From assembly GCA_002751075.1 (NCBI GenBank), contig NAOQ01000084.1, positions 43,494 to 55,356 of the forward strand: a stretch of DNA of 11,863 nt. The letters are read 5' to 3'. This stretch comes from Ichthyophonus hoferi (lineage: Eukaryota; Opisthokonta; Ichthyosporea; Ichthyophonida; Ichthyophonidae). A program made the translations under genes and the position numbers. Positions 1 to 8,248 of the stretch are shown in pieces. A model generated the notes under the pieces. It searched no databases, had not been told where the DNA came from, and was given only the letters and a program-made list of their open reading frames with translations. The stretch's first letter is position 1. Each line of letters opens with the position of its first letter.

Positions 1-553
1 AATATTTAACCAATTTATTATGGTTTAAATATAAAATTCATAACATGTTTTAATATTATAATTCCATTGCTCTAGGGTGAAGGAAGAGAAACCACAAAAT
101 ATTATACATTTAATATTGTGGGGCACTGGTTCCTGACGATTTTATGAGGCATCTTCTTCCAAGTTTGGAGATTAATAACAATATCCTAAAATGAGTTCAC
201 TTTTCATAAAAACTTCATTTTTTTCTTAATTTACTCTCTCAATTAAAAATTCCTTGTTGGTGTTGTTGAAACATGTGCAATATTTTAAAACGTTTATCCA
301 AGGTGAATAACCGCATATAGTGGTTTAGTTTACAGAGATTAAACTAAAACAGTTTGATCAAACCGTTTATCAATATCTAATCATACTGAAAGAATATAGA
401 AAATATTGGGCATATAACACATAAATCCTCAACAACCCTGAGTAAGTGAACACAACCAAGCTATCACAAACATGAAAAGGACATGTGGCTATAAACCCAA
501 TTACAATTTTTTATTGTGTGCTTTTTTTGTGCGTTGTTGTATCAACAACTGTA

Positions 554-623
554 CTAGGCTGCAGTACTTAAACTACGTAGACTCTAGGATTACAGCTACC
601 ACGTATTCTACCATTAAACCTGG
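554..623 (-). ncRNA. Weak tRNA-like relic
   Basis: On the minus strand a 70-base stretch has 7-base ends (CCAGGTT and AGCCTAG) that pair at six of seven positions counting G-U. It has an AATGGTAGAAT stretch like a tRNA D-arm/A box and a GTAGTTTAAGTACTGC stretch like a distorted T-arm. The anticodon stem pairs poorly and the T-loop is one base too long, so it is not a working tRNA. It may be a decayed tRNA pseudogene, part of a tRNA-derived SINE, or chance. Confidence 0.2.
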
Positions 624-717
624 TCCTAAGAATATTACATAACAAATGTTAAGTAAAGCTAATCCTCATGTCCTGAGTAAATGTTTAATTGCTTTTTAGA
701 ATCCCTAACGTTGTGAA

Positions 718-723
718 TTTAAT
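718..723 (-). terminator. Possible COX7C poly(A) signal (ATTAAA)
   Basis: TTTAAT on the plus strand reads ATTAAA on the coding strand, about 145 bases past the stop codon. A second ATTAAA lies at 684-689. Such hexamers are common by chance in DNA this AT-rich, so this is only a candidate. Confidence 0.3.
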
Positions 724-867
724 AATATCACTGATAATTGGCTATGAACAGTGCCTATTGTGTAAATGGGTGTTGGTATGATAATTATGGTAAACAAATG
801 TATGTAATAAAATAGGGTGGGATATGGTCGATATTTGTGGAAGCATATAAAATCATTTACTGGCCGG

Positions 868-987
868 TTATTGTTCCTTCTTCCAACTTTGAAATCTCAC
901 CACAAGCAAGGGGCAGCCGAATCCCAAGAATAAAAATATAACCGTATTGCGAAACAAACCCATGGGGGTCACACTAAATGGCATATT
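868..987 (-). CDS. COX7C: COX7C exon 2 (membrane span and C-terminus)
   Basis: This exon has 39 codons plus TAA, preceded by an acceptor ending ACACAG (complement of 988-993). The pyrimidine tract upstream is weak, so homology rather than splice strength identifies the exon. It opens with NMPFSV, the family's NLPFSV motif, then carries the hydrophobic helix VIFLFLGFGCPLLVV and ends in a basic tail with KK near the stop. The Pro in the second half of the helix and the VVR-x-Q that follows match animal COX7C. Confidence 0.92.
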   Translation of the reverse strand, partial: NMPFSVTPMGLFRNTVIFLFLGFGCPLLVVRFQSWKKEQ

Positions 988-1467
988 CTGTGTATATATT
1001 TGTTTGTGATTATGACAGAGTCATAGAAGTGATTAAAATCCCCCTGTCTGCTTTTCTTTTTTACAAAAATGCTCAAAAGTTTTAATTATTAATGCTGCCG
1101 TCTATGTATAATTAAGTGAAATATCTTTGCAAATTAAAATCCCCATCATGACGTGCAAATATTGACCCATGAGATCTTAGCATATTAACCAAGGAAATGT
1201 AATATTATTCAAAAAGACATAAGCGCCAAATTAATAATTATATTTTATTAAGAATGCTATAAAATACTACATCATAGCGAGTGCATAAGGCGATTGCGTA
1301 AAGCATAGAACGCATTCTAAATGTATATTAGGTGTTAGAAGCAGTTGAGGTGAAATAAACAAATAATACGTCCAGTACTCAAGAGTAATTGGAGAATTAG
1401 TTAACTACTTTACGGTTACATTTAACAGCTATTTAAAAAAATTAACTTAGTTTAACCGTAAAAACCA

Positions 1468-1498
<31 letters not shown>

Positions 1499-2047
1499 TT
1501 AAAAAAACGGCTATATTGTATGTGTAAGAATCATGAAACCCACAAAATACATTATTTCGAAAAGAGAAAATAAAAAAATTGCATTGGCCAGCCTTTATCC
1601 CACTAACATTTGAAAATTATGAAGCACCATAAAGTTTCTGGTATTTCTCTCTGTAAATTTCGGAACACGGAAGTTAAAAAAATGGATATACAAAGATAGA
1701 TCAAATACGATATATTCAAGTAAAATGATAATATCAGTCTAATAAAGACAGACCAAGGAATTAATATATAAATGGAAAAACAGTGCTGTTTATATATATA
1801 TATATATTAAAAAAAAAGGAAAAGAAAAAAAATGCTAACATATACCTATTCAGGATTGTAGTTCAAAGGAAAAAAAAATGGCAAGAAAAGAATGAGAATA
1901 TATAATGAAAGTAGTAAGAAGAGAAGCACTTACATCACCAGGTACATATCCCTCAGGGTAAACGTTTACATAGTTGACCTTGCTGGATTCACGCTTTAGC
2001 AAGTTAGTACGAACCAGGCCCCTGCGGAAAACTGTTCGAAGAGACAT
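868..2047 (-). CDS. COX7C: Cytochrome c oxidase subunit 7C, mitochondrial precursor (2 exons)
   Basis: Joined from exon 1 (2047-1934) and exon 2 (987-868), this gives a 77-residue protein. COX7C is a small nuclear-encoded, single-span subunit of respiratory complex IV in the inner mitochondrial membrane. Seen: an N-terminal basic, hydroxylated, acid-free start (MSLRTVFRRGLVRTNLL) typical of a mitochondrial presequence; a VPGD-NMPFSV junction matching the family's GPGKNLPFSV; one hydrophobic span at about residues 49-68; and a C-terminal PLLVVRFQ followed by basic residues, matching PFLVVRHQ in the human protein. Human COX7C is 63 residues, so this one is slightly longer, mainly before the PFSV motif. 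The splice joins in phase 0 with GT-AG ends. An upstream in-frame ATG at 2062 would add MIYAN, but the second ATG gives a better presequence. The family call is firm; the exact start is less so. Confidence 0.93.
988..1933 (-). other. COX7C intron (946 bases)
   Basis: Phase-0 GT-AG intron. It contains a TTA microsatellite (about 1468-1498), a TA run (about 1788-1808), and a perfect 10-base inverted repeat, TTTACGGTTA at 1409-1418 with its complement at 1453-1462, which could form a hairpin with a 34-base loop. No nested gene, snoRNA or other exon was recognised in it. Confidence 0.85.
1468..1498. repeat. TTA trinucleotide microsatellite
   Basis: About ten uninterrupted TTA units inside the COX7C intron. 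The same unit recurs at about 7813-7834 and 8331-8352, which suggests TTA/TAA is a favoured microsatellite in this genome. Confidence 0.9.
1934..2047 (-). CDS. COX7C: COX7C exon 1 (presequence and start of mature chain)
   Basis: This exon has 38 codons ending in GAT, followed at once by the donor GTAAGTGC (complement of 1926-1933). The presequence is rich in Arg, Leu, Thr and Ser. It leads into a short hydrophilic matrix segment, KVNYVNVYPEGYVPGD, that takes the place of the Tyr/Gly/Pro segment at the start of mature animal COX7C. The reading frame stays open past the donor for about 28 more codons, so a naive call here would extend into the intron and miss the real protein. Confidence 0.9.
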
Positions 2048-2063
2048 ATTTGCATAGATCATA

Positions 2064-2167
2064 CACGCCAGCTTCTATTTCTATTAATGTCAAAATAATT
2101 GCAGTCAAAACATCGATTGATGATGGCTCGAGGTTTCGTGTTCCTCGCGTCATGGCCTGTCAAAACA
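2064..2167 (-). promoter_or_regulatory. Probable COX7C promoter / 5' leader
   Basis: A short GC- and CpG-bearing patch lies directly upstream of COX7C in otherwise CpG-poor DNA. On the coding strand it has TGACGCGAGG, whose TGACG matches a CREB/ATF half-site. It also has a CGAGG/CCTCG inverted pair (2129-2133 and 2143-2147, 9-base loop). The 9-mer GTCAAAACA occurs at 2104-2112 and again at 2159-2167. No TATA box is well placed, as is usual for nuclear respiratory genes. The transcription start cannot be fixed from sequence alone. Confidence 0.4.
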
Positions 2168-2384
2168 AATATTCTTTAAAATTCCTGCGGAAAATTCCTT
2201 CGTGATCTTAAGAGTACTTCATCCAATACTTGCCAAAAAATATTTTAAATATTATTAAAAGTTTAATCAAGCTAATTGCATTGGATATTAATATGATTGA
2301 ATATTTATAACACAGAATTGCAACATTTTTTAACCACCCCATATATAGTATGACAGCTATTTAGTTTAATGGCGTATCCTGCAT

Positions 2385-2415
2385 TGATTGGCAGAATAAT
2401 ACCACGCTTGATTGG
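2385..2415 (-). promoter_or_regulatory. Paired CCAAT boxes upstream of COX7C
   Basis: Two copies of TGATTGG on the plus strand (2385-2391 and 2409-2415), 24 bases apart, read CCAATCA in the direction of COX7C. CCAATCA fits the NF-Y site. They lie about 340-370 bases upstream of the start codon, further out than is usual for NF-Y, so a role in COX7C expression is inferred only. Confidence 0.3.
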
Positions 2416-3072
2416 TGGTTATGATCACTTATATAGGCTACCTTATTTTTTCTTAGTCCAATTTCCGTCAGAAAAAAAAAATGAATAATTATTACGGCAG
2501 CGTTTAGTATTTATATTTGTATATATATTACCTTGTGGTTTCTTTTGTTACTTTAGAACTTCCGTTGAGCCCTCTACAACGATTTGTTCCGTAAAAAAAT
2601 TCAAACAAATTTTAAAAGATCAATACCATGGTAATCTGCAGCTTCGTATTCAAGACGGAGTATTCTACAACCACTATTATATATGTTGAATTTCTTTTCT
2701 TTTCCAATATTAAATATTAAATTAATTAATAAATTTTAAATTTTTCGTTTTAAAAAAATACCTACTGCACAACGCCCTGTTTAAGAATTATTATGGTGCA
2801 ATATGGTCAGCTATATATAATAACGAAGATTTCTTCTAGTTAGATTGCACACATGGCACGAAGTTGCTTTTTCATAATTATATTTTCCAGTTCATTTTCA
2901 TTTAACTGTTTTTTCTGCATTTCATAATAATATTTTTTTATTTTTTATTTTTTTGGTACGGGCTTCCTACGTCCATCTAATACAATACTATTAATTGTCC
3001 TCTTTCTTAGAGTGTTAAGTATGAAATATTCCAATGCTCTGTTTTAACATTACTTTTACCGGTTTATATTAA

Positions 3073-3144
3073 TTTCTTGGTCGAGTGGAATACTTAAAAC
3101 TATTTAAGTGGGCCGAATCGGATACATTCGAACCGTACCAGAAG
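3073..3144 (+). ncRNA. Decayed tRNA-like sequence (Leu/Ser type)
   Basis: It starts with TTTCT (3073-3077), which pairs with AGAAG (3140-3144). Next comes TGGTCGAGTGG, the D-arm signature of class II (Leu/Ser) tRNAs, then a self-pairing ACTTAA...TTAAGT arm, then GGCCGAATCGG like a variable arm, then GATAC / ATTCGAACC / GTACC as a T-arm abutting the 3' acceptor strand. The D-stem does not pair, the anticodon loop is the wrong size and the T-loop has nine bases, so it is a pseudogene or a tRNA-derived repeat head rather than an active tRNA. Confidence 0.3.
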
Positions 3145-4283
3145 CAAAATATCTCTGCAGTAACTGATATTATTATAGTTTTATTCATTGTTTTATAATT
3201 ACTATTCATCACATGCATGGTCCTGTTATCTAATATACACATGTGTTAACTAGCTATGTAGAGAATTCAATATAGATATTCTCCTTGCATTAAATAACAA
3301 TACTCAGATTGAGCCTATTTCAGCATGATATCATTGAGCATGACGCACTAAGCATTTGGCAAAATGTTTTTTAAAAATACTGTGCTTCTTTGCACCTGAT
3401 CACTTTACTAGATATATCGTATCAATAGCAACTCCACCATATGTCATATACTTCCGATATATAAGCTTGTGTAACTTTTGTTCAAATTCTACCATCCCCT
3501 GTTTTCCGTAATGTTCAATGTGGCTACGTATACAATATAGGGAAAGCAACTATATTTTTTTAATTATTTGATTAATTAATATTAGGTTCTAAAATTTTCC
3601 GTATATAAAAAAGCTATATTTAAAAAGTACCAAAAGGTTCTGTTTAAGACAGATTGGGGACTCTTATCCTTTAGTGATATCAAATAAAGGCTATAGAGTT
3701 TTTATCTTAAGTTTTATCTTTACAATAGTCGGCTGCCACCCCGAGTACGAGCAAGACAATTGTCACTCAGGCTGAAATCGACAATTAATGCAATAGTCCC
3801 CAGAAAAGATGCCAGTTAGTCGATATAATTCCTATAGCTAGGTTTGAACCAAAAATTATTTCTACACATATTTCTGTAAACACATAAATCTAGACAAACA
3901 CATATTCATATATATTCATCCACCTGTTGTTGGTTAGCCTATATATATGTATGTATGCTCCTACAGATATATATATATATGTATATAGATAGATACATGT
4001 GATTCAAAAATAGTATCTGATAATCCTTGTATAGCATTTTTTCTAGAATGCAGGGAGATAAAGATAAACATATATATATATTATGCATAGTTTCTATAAT
4101 TGGTTGTTGCTAACCATTCTCAATTAAGATACTGCTAAGCCCAACCTAAAATGACAGGCAAAATCCAAGTGATCACGCCGGTGAATTGTTAGATAAATGA
4201 ATCTTTATTTAATTTATGTATTTCCTCATATAGCTCTAATTATTTAGTATTATGGCATGCAGGAATTAATCTTAGTTTGAATC

Positions 4284-4289
4284 TTTATT
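4284..4289 (-). terminator. Possible poly(A) signal of the zinc-finger gene
   Basis: TTTATT here reads AATAAA on the coding strand, about 250 bases past the stop codon, and is the first such hexamer seen downstream. Another lies at 4204-4209. High A+T makes this a weak call. Confidence 0.3.
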
Positions 4290-4539
4290 ATGCAGGATTA
4301 ATAGATAATCTTTACAATTTGATCAATAGCAGATAATAAATAAATATATTATATATTCTAATATAAATAAATAAGGAATTCTTCTAACAGACTGTGCATG
4401 TTCTAACAAAGAAATCACCAATATATATATGTAGGGAGGCAAAAGTATCTAGGTTTTTTAGCATTTCAATCAAGACAAAATCTTCATTAATCACCGATTA
4501 TCCTATCTTATCCCATTATCTTACACATACATACAGATT

Positions 4540-6222
4540 TTAAAGCGAATAATCATCATGCACTCTCTGGAGATGGCTTCTCAATTCCCTTTTTTCATAA
4601 AAACTCTGATTACATTTAGCATAGGTACAGACTTGTGTTCTTTCACCATGGCGTAGACTATGTACTTTTAAATTCCATCCGTTAGAATACACTTGCTTGC
4701 AGACACTACATTCATATTTAGGCCTACGCCTCCCTACACTGTTTGGCGTGGTTGTCATTGTAGCTGATTTAACCGAAACCTTTATTGCCGAGTTATTAAG
4801 GTCCTTTGTCGCACTATTCTCTCTTATCATTACCCTACCTTTTACTGCAACAGAAACATCGTCCTTTTCCGTTGCTAATACTTGACTCTCTTCAGCTATT
4901 GACAGTTTTCTAGCATTTCGTACGTGATGAGACTCATTCTTATCAAATTTTGCAGTAACTATAGCTGCCACTTCCCTAGAAGGTGTTTCTGTTCGCGTGG
5001 TTTTTCTTGAAGGAGAAGTCACACTTATAGTTAATTCCTCTATATTATCCATATCCCCAGGCTCATTTTGTTCCTTTAAAGGTTCAATCCTTTTTTTCTT
5101 ACTCTGTGGCCCTTCAACAATTGTCAGAGTTGTCATTTGATGTTGTTCTTTAACGCCATTAGAAATAACTTCACCTTTGTTTCCATTTCCACCCTCTTGT
5201 GTTTGATAAGCAGCTTTCAGTTCATCGTCTTGTAGTCGTTTTTTATTAGTTTCGGTATTAGTTCCAGTAGTAGACATGCCATTATTATTATTATGAATAG
5301 CTATATGTGGTTCTATCTGTAGTTCTACAGGTAATTGTTGCGAAACTTTATTATTCATTCCTAAACATACCGTATGTGCTTCCTGGGCGTCTTTATCATG
5401 CCAACCTACTACATTACCCTCATAAACCACACCACCTTTGCTTTTGACAGGAGTATCAAAGGAAAGTGTGTCGTATTCTCTCTCAATCTCGTCTGTTTCA
5501 GCAGTTTTATTGACTATATCAGTATCCATGTGATTTTCAATCGTTGTCTGTGAGGGAATTTCTATAGTTTCCATCGGCAACAGTGGATTCCTAAAAGATT
5601 GTAAAGTATTTTGCTCCTCCGCCGTTTGTATATCCGTATGTCTAGTATCCGTGTGTGCGTTAATATCAGATGGTATGTCTGACACAGTCCCTGTTTCACT
5701 TATCTCGCCTGTTAGTTCTTCTTCTGTCGTACTTGTATTGTTTGCATTCACCGACAACGCGGTGTGTGCGGTGTGTATCTCTGTGTTTCTCAACAGCTTT
5801 TCTGGTGTCGATAAAGCCCTTTCATTGTGTTCCCTTTGGTGTGGCTGCGGGGACATCATAAATCTAGTCTGATTATCTAGTATTTGGGTTGGGGACCCAC
5901 ACCAAACCACACCATTGACTCGCTTGCATTCTTTGAATGTTGTCTCTCTCGTTTTTTCACAATTTTCACTTAGTGTACAGATCCTGCAGGAACGTTCAAC
6001 TTTCCTCTTAAATGAAAGGGGAGGTCTAGATTCATCTTCAGATGTTTCTAATGTTTCTAACACAAATTTGTTCTTATACGCATGACAATCTTTGTGACAC
6101 TCTTTAGGTGGGAAAGAGTCTGTGTGACATTGTCGAAAATGATCACGAACTTGTACAGCTACATCTTTATCAGAAGCCAAAATAAACTGTCCACAACGGA
6201 GAAAAGGGCATGTGAAATACAT
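4540..6222 (-). CDS. C2H2 zinc-finger protein, 560 residues, single exon
   Basis: Probably a nuclear DNA-binding regulator. Seen: two adjacent classical fingers at the C-terminus, C505-x2-C508-x12-H521-x3-H525 and C532-x4-C537-x12-H550-x4-H555, joined by an HGERTQV linker like the usual TGEKP. At the N-terminus there is a divergent finger, C5-x4-C10-x17-H28-x4-H33, then further cysteines at 42, 46, 79, 82, 88, 99 and 108 that may form another zinc-binding unit. Residues about 110-495 are Thr/Ser/Glu/Asn-rich and look disordered, with basic patches such as SKKKRIEPLK and GRRRPKYEC that could serve as nuclear localisation signals. An in-frame TAA lies 15 bases before the ATG, so this is the first available start, with A at -3. 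There are no introns in 1.68 kb, while both neighbours have them. I do not recognise an orthologue; two fingers alone cannot set the DNA target. Confidence 0.88.
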   Translation of the reverse strand: MYFTCPFLRCGQFILASDKDVAVQVRDHFRQCHTDSFPPKECHKDCHAYKNKFVLETLETSEDESRPPLSFKRKVERSCRICTLSENCEKTRETTFKECKRVNGVVWCGSPTQILDNQTRFMMSPQPHQREHNERALSTPEKLLRNTEIHTAHTALSVNANNTSTTEEELTGEISETGTVSDIPSDINAHTDTRHTDIQTAEEQNTLQSFRNPLLPMETIEIPSQTTIENHMDTDIVNKTAETDEIEREYDTLSFDTPVKSKGGVVYEGNVVGWHDKDAQEAHTVCLGMNNKVSQQLPVELQIEPHIAIHNNNNGMSTTGTNTETNKKRLQDDELKAAYQTQEGGNGNKGEVISNGVKEQHQMTTLTIVEGPQSKKKRIEPLKEQNEPGDMDNIEELTISVTSPSRKTTRTETPSREVAAIVTAKFDKNESHHVRNARKLSIAEESQVLATEKDDVSVAVKGRVMIRENSATKDLNNSAIKVSVKSATMTTTPNSVGRRRPKYECSVCKQVYSNGWNLKVHSLRHGERTQVCTYAKCNQSFYEKRELRSHLQRVHDDYSL

Positions 6223-6330
6223 TCTCTGGGTTGCCTCTTAGGATTTTGTGACAATGAAAATTGTTCTATTCTACTTTTGATTCCCTTCTCATAAGTGCTC
6301 GCTACCATTCAAGATGGATAAAGTAATAAC
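6223..6330. promoter_or_regulatory. Zinc-finger gene leader and candidate divergent promoter
   Basis: The segment immediately upstream of the minus-strand zinc-finger start is less AT-rich than the DNA beyond it. On the plus strand it holds CAAGATGGAT at about 6310-6319, part of which (AAGATGG) matches the core of the YY1-type element found at many animal gene starts. A plus-strand transcript starting here could use ATG GAT AAA at 6314-6322 followed by GTAATA as a donor, but nothing independent supports that exon. Shared promoter function is inferred from the divergent gene layout. Confidence 0.25.
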
Positions 6331-6821
6331 TACAACTCGTTGCCTCTAATATAAACTAACTAATATCTGCCATACTATAACTATAAATAAATAAAACTAA
6401 CAAGATTTAAGTATAAAATATTATAAATATATTATATATAGTATGATATTGTGGAATACCGTACAATGGAATAACGGATTATAATACCTCATTTAGCAAC
6501 ATCTAGTAAGTGCCATCTTATTCCCTGATATACCATGATATTCAGGAATATAGATAAATAATATAGGAATTTGTTTAATATTTTGTATGTTATTTATGTA
6601 ATATTGGATTGGTGTATTATATTTATCTTTATAGCTTTGTTAAATTATATTAAAATTTATATAGATTGATATAATTAAAGAAATATAGAAATAAGTACAT
6701 AATATTTTTTTGTGAAAATATAAATATAGAAATATTTATAATATTTTTACAACTTAGGTACTATTTACAGCAACTTTTCCTAGAATATCCTGGAATAGGA
6801 TGCAATGATGTAAAGGCTCAC

Positions 6822-6834
6822 GGAATGACATTCC
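6822..6834. promoter_or_regulatory. Palindromic GGAATG-A-CATTCC (paired TEAD-type sites)
   Basis: A perfect 13-base palindrome whose arms are each the GGAATG / CATTCC core bound by TEAD family factors. It sits between two divergent genes. Whether it is used is unknown. Confidence 0.25.
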
Positions 6835-7104
6835 AAATAGTTCTTGCTTATCTTTTTTTGTTGTTTTATTAAACTAAACATATTTATATTTTTATATTTA
6901 TATATATAGTAATAATATTAACTACATTTACCAAGGTAATTCATTTTATAAAACGTCCAATATAATATATATTATAAAAATGCAGAACATCCTTAATGCT
7001 TGTTTTTTTACTTTATTTATCATTTCCTGTGATTTTAAACATAGATCATCATATACAACATACGCATATATATACTAGCAGGTTACAAGGCAAATGGTTA
7101 TACG

Positions 7105-7310
7105 TTTAATTGCACGTAACCACTTTGTGATGAAGAAGGCGACCTCTTGATTTTGGATTTAAACCCATGGAAATTAAGCTTATCAAATCCAGAGTAGTTT
7201 GGAAGTTCTTAAAGGAGAAACATGTGGCCACCCTTTCCCCCATTTAAAATGGTAAGGCTGGTAAGGTTCGCGAAGGGCCTGGAGGCCCACTACTGGTCAA
7301 GACAGAAAAA
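7105..7310. other. GC-richer island of unknown nature
   Basis: About 200 bases clearly richer in G+C than the surroundings. On the minus strand there is an open frame of about 45 codons from ATG (about 7242) to TAA (about 7106). On the plus strand one frame runs from about 7133 to the end of the island with a single stop. A GGTTTAAATCC on the minus strand resembles a tRNA B box, but no partner A box is placed correctly. It could be a missed exon, an old dispersed repeat or a regulatory element. No family is recognised. Confidence 0.35.
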
Positions 7311-7812
7311 AAAATGAAAGGAATATTAAATCCCAATGAAATTTATAGTAGTAATTATTTAAATATGGAATGTATAGGGTAATATAGGGAATGGTGAAAT
7401 AAGCCGAAACATTCTCTATTCGATGATAAGTAGTGTAGGGGGAAGAAGGAAAGAAATGAATGAATAAACTATGTTAATGGCAATACGATATAAATGTACG
7501 ATAGTCTAAGGGAAAAAAAGAATAGTATGTATATAGTATCTAGAGAGCCATAATAAGATAAAATTAATAATACTCTTTGGTGGTCTACTAAAGGAAATTC
7601 AGGGGTTGGGTAAAAAGAACATGTATGATATTGGAGAGTGTGGATGCTATTATGCTATTATATGTGTGTATTAGTCATAAGAGTAACAATATTAATAATA
7701 ACAATAATAGACATGTTAAGGTAGTGTGGTTATGAACGCAAAACAAATGTAAAAAGAGTGTGAGAGAATAGAAGATAGAGTATATATACATATATCGTTA
7801 TTATTAGTTTTA

Positions 7813-7834
7813 GTATTATTATTATTATTATTAT
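7813..7834. repeat. TTA trinucleotide microsatellite
   Basis: About seven ATT/TTA units, upstream of the GATA-like simple-repeat tract. Confidence 0.85.
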
Positions 7835-7899
7835 GGCTAGTAGATATATATTAACAGCTACACTGCTCGCTATCATACATGTATATGTATATAGTAATT

Positions 7900-8220
7900 A
7901 ACGAAAAAAAAAAGAAAAAAAAAAAGATGAACAAATGGAAAGAAGGTAGACAGATAGATTGATAAGTCATTATGTATATGTATCTTGAGATATATATAAA
8001 AAGAAAAATTGTTAGATAGATAGACGTACATGTATAATATACATAAAAAGGTGATAGATAAATAATTAGATGATAATTGATTAATTAAAAGACGGCATAT
8101 GTAATTATAAATCAATATATATCTGCATCCGGCGATATACGTCAAAAGAAAAATAGGTAGACAAACAGGCGGATTTACAGTTGGAAGATGATAGCTAGAT
8201 AGTTAGATGGTAGTTAGTAA
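7900..8220. repeat. Degenerate GATA/TAGA-type simple-sequence tract
   Basis: Repeated AGATAGAT, TAGATAGATAG, GATGATAG and ATATATAT strings with an A-rich lead (7903-7926). The long open frame on the minus strand here reads as low-complexity Tyr/Ile/Phe/Ser and is a by-product of the repeat, not a gene. Confidence 0.7.
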
Positions 8221-8248
8221 TGTGCACCCTAACATACTTATTCATCAG

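Larger units (their letters stand above)
1..867. other. AT-rich flank downstream of COX7C
   Basis: No exon with believable splice signals or family resemblance was found on either strand. It holds a perfect 9-base inverted repeat (TTTAGTTTA at 324-332 and its complement at 340-348, 7-base loop) and the tRNA-like relic described separately. The 3' UTR of COX7C must begin at 867 and run leftwards. Confidence 0.6.
2168..4539. other. AT-rich intergenic DNA between COX7C and the zinc-finger gene
   Basis: COX7C transcribes leftwards from the left side of this stretch, and the zinc-finger gene ends at its right side. I found no convincing exon on either strand. It contains the tRNA-like relic at about 3073-3144, a GC-richer patch at about 3728-3800, and several TATA-type dinucleotide runs (for example about 3943-3988 and 4068-4082). 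The leftmost few hundred bases probably include COX7C control DNA, and the rightmost few hundred the zinc-finger gene's 3' UTR. Confidence 0.6.
6331..8248. other. AT-rich DNA between the zinc-finger gene and the spliced plus-strand gene
   Basis: It presumably holds the 5' exons of the plus-strand gene or its promoter, but none could be secured. One weak candidate is 6771-6809, a 39-base stretch bounded by TTTACAG and GTAAAG and open in phase 0 (reads QLFLEYPGIGCND), which would be compatible with the exon at 8249. A GC-richer island lies at about 7105-7310. From about 7790 onward the DNA is mostly TTA and GATA-like simple repeats. Confidence 0.5.

Noticed and set aside
1850-1933. Extension of the COX7C exon 1 frame past the donor
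   Set aside because: The GTAAGT donor and the exon 2 match to COX7C show that this part is intron.
2552-2592. Possible short exon between ACTTTAG and GTAAAA
   Set aside because: About 34 bases with stops in two frames, no partner exon and no recognisable peptide.
3840-3852. GGTTTGAACC resembling a tRNA B box
   Set aside because: No correctly spaced A box and no pairing acceptor ends were found.
4697-6294. Several 60-73 codon plus-strand open frames
   Set aside because: They lie opposite the 560-residue zinc-finger frame and have no features of their own.
7873-8145. 90-codon open frame on the minus strand
   Set aside because: It translates to Tyr/Ile/Phe/Leu/Ser low complexity from GATA and ATATA simple repeats; no domain, and no coding-like composition.
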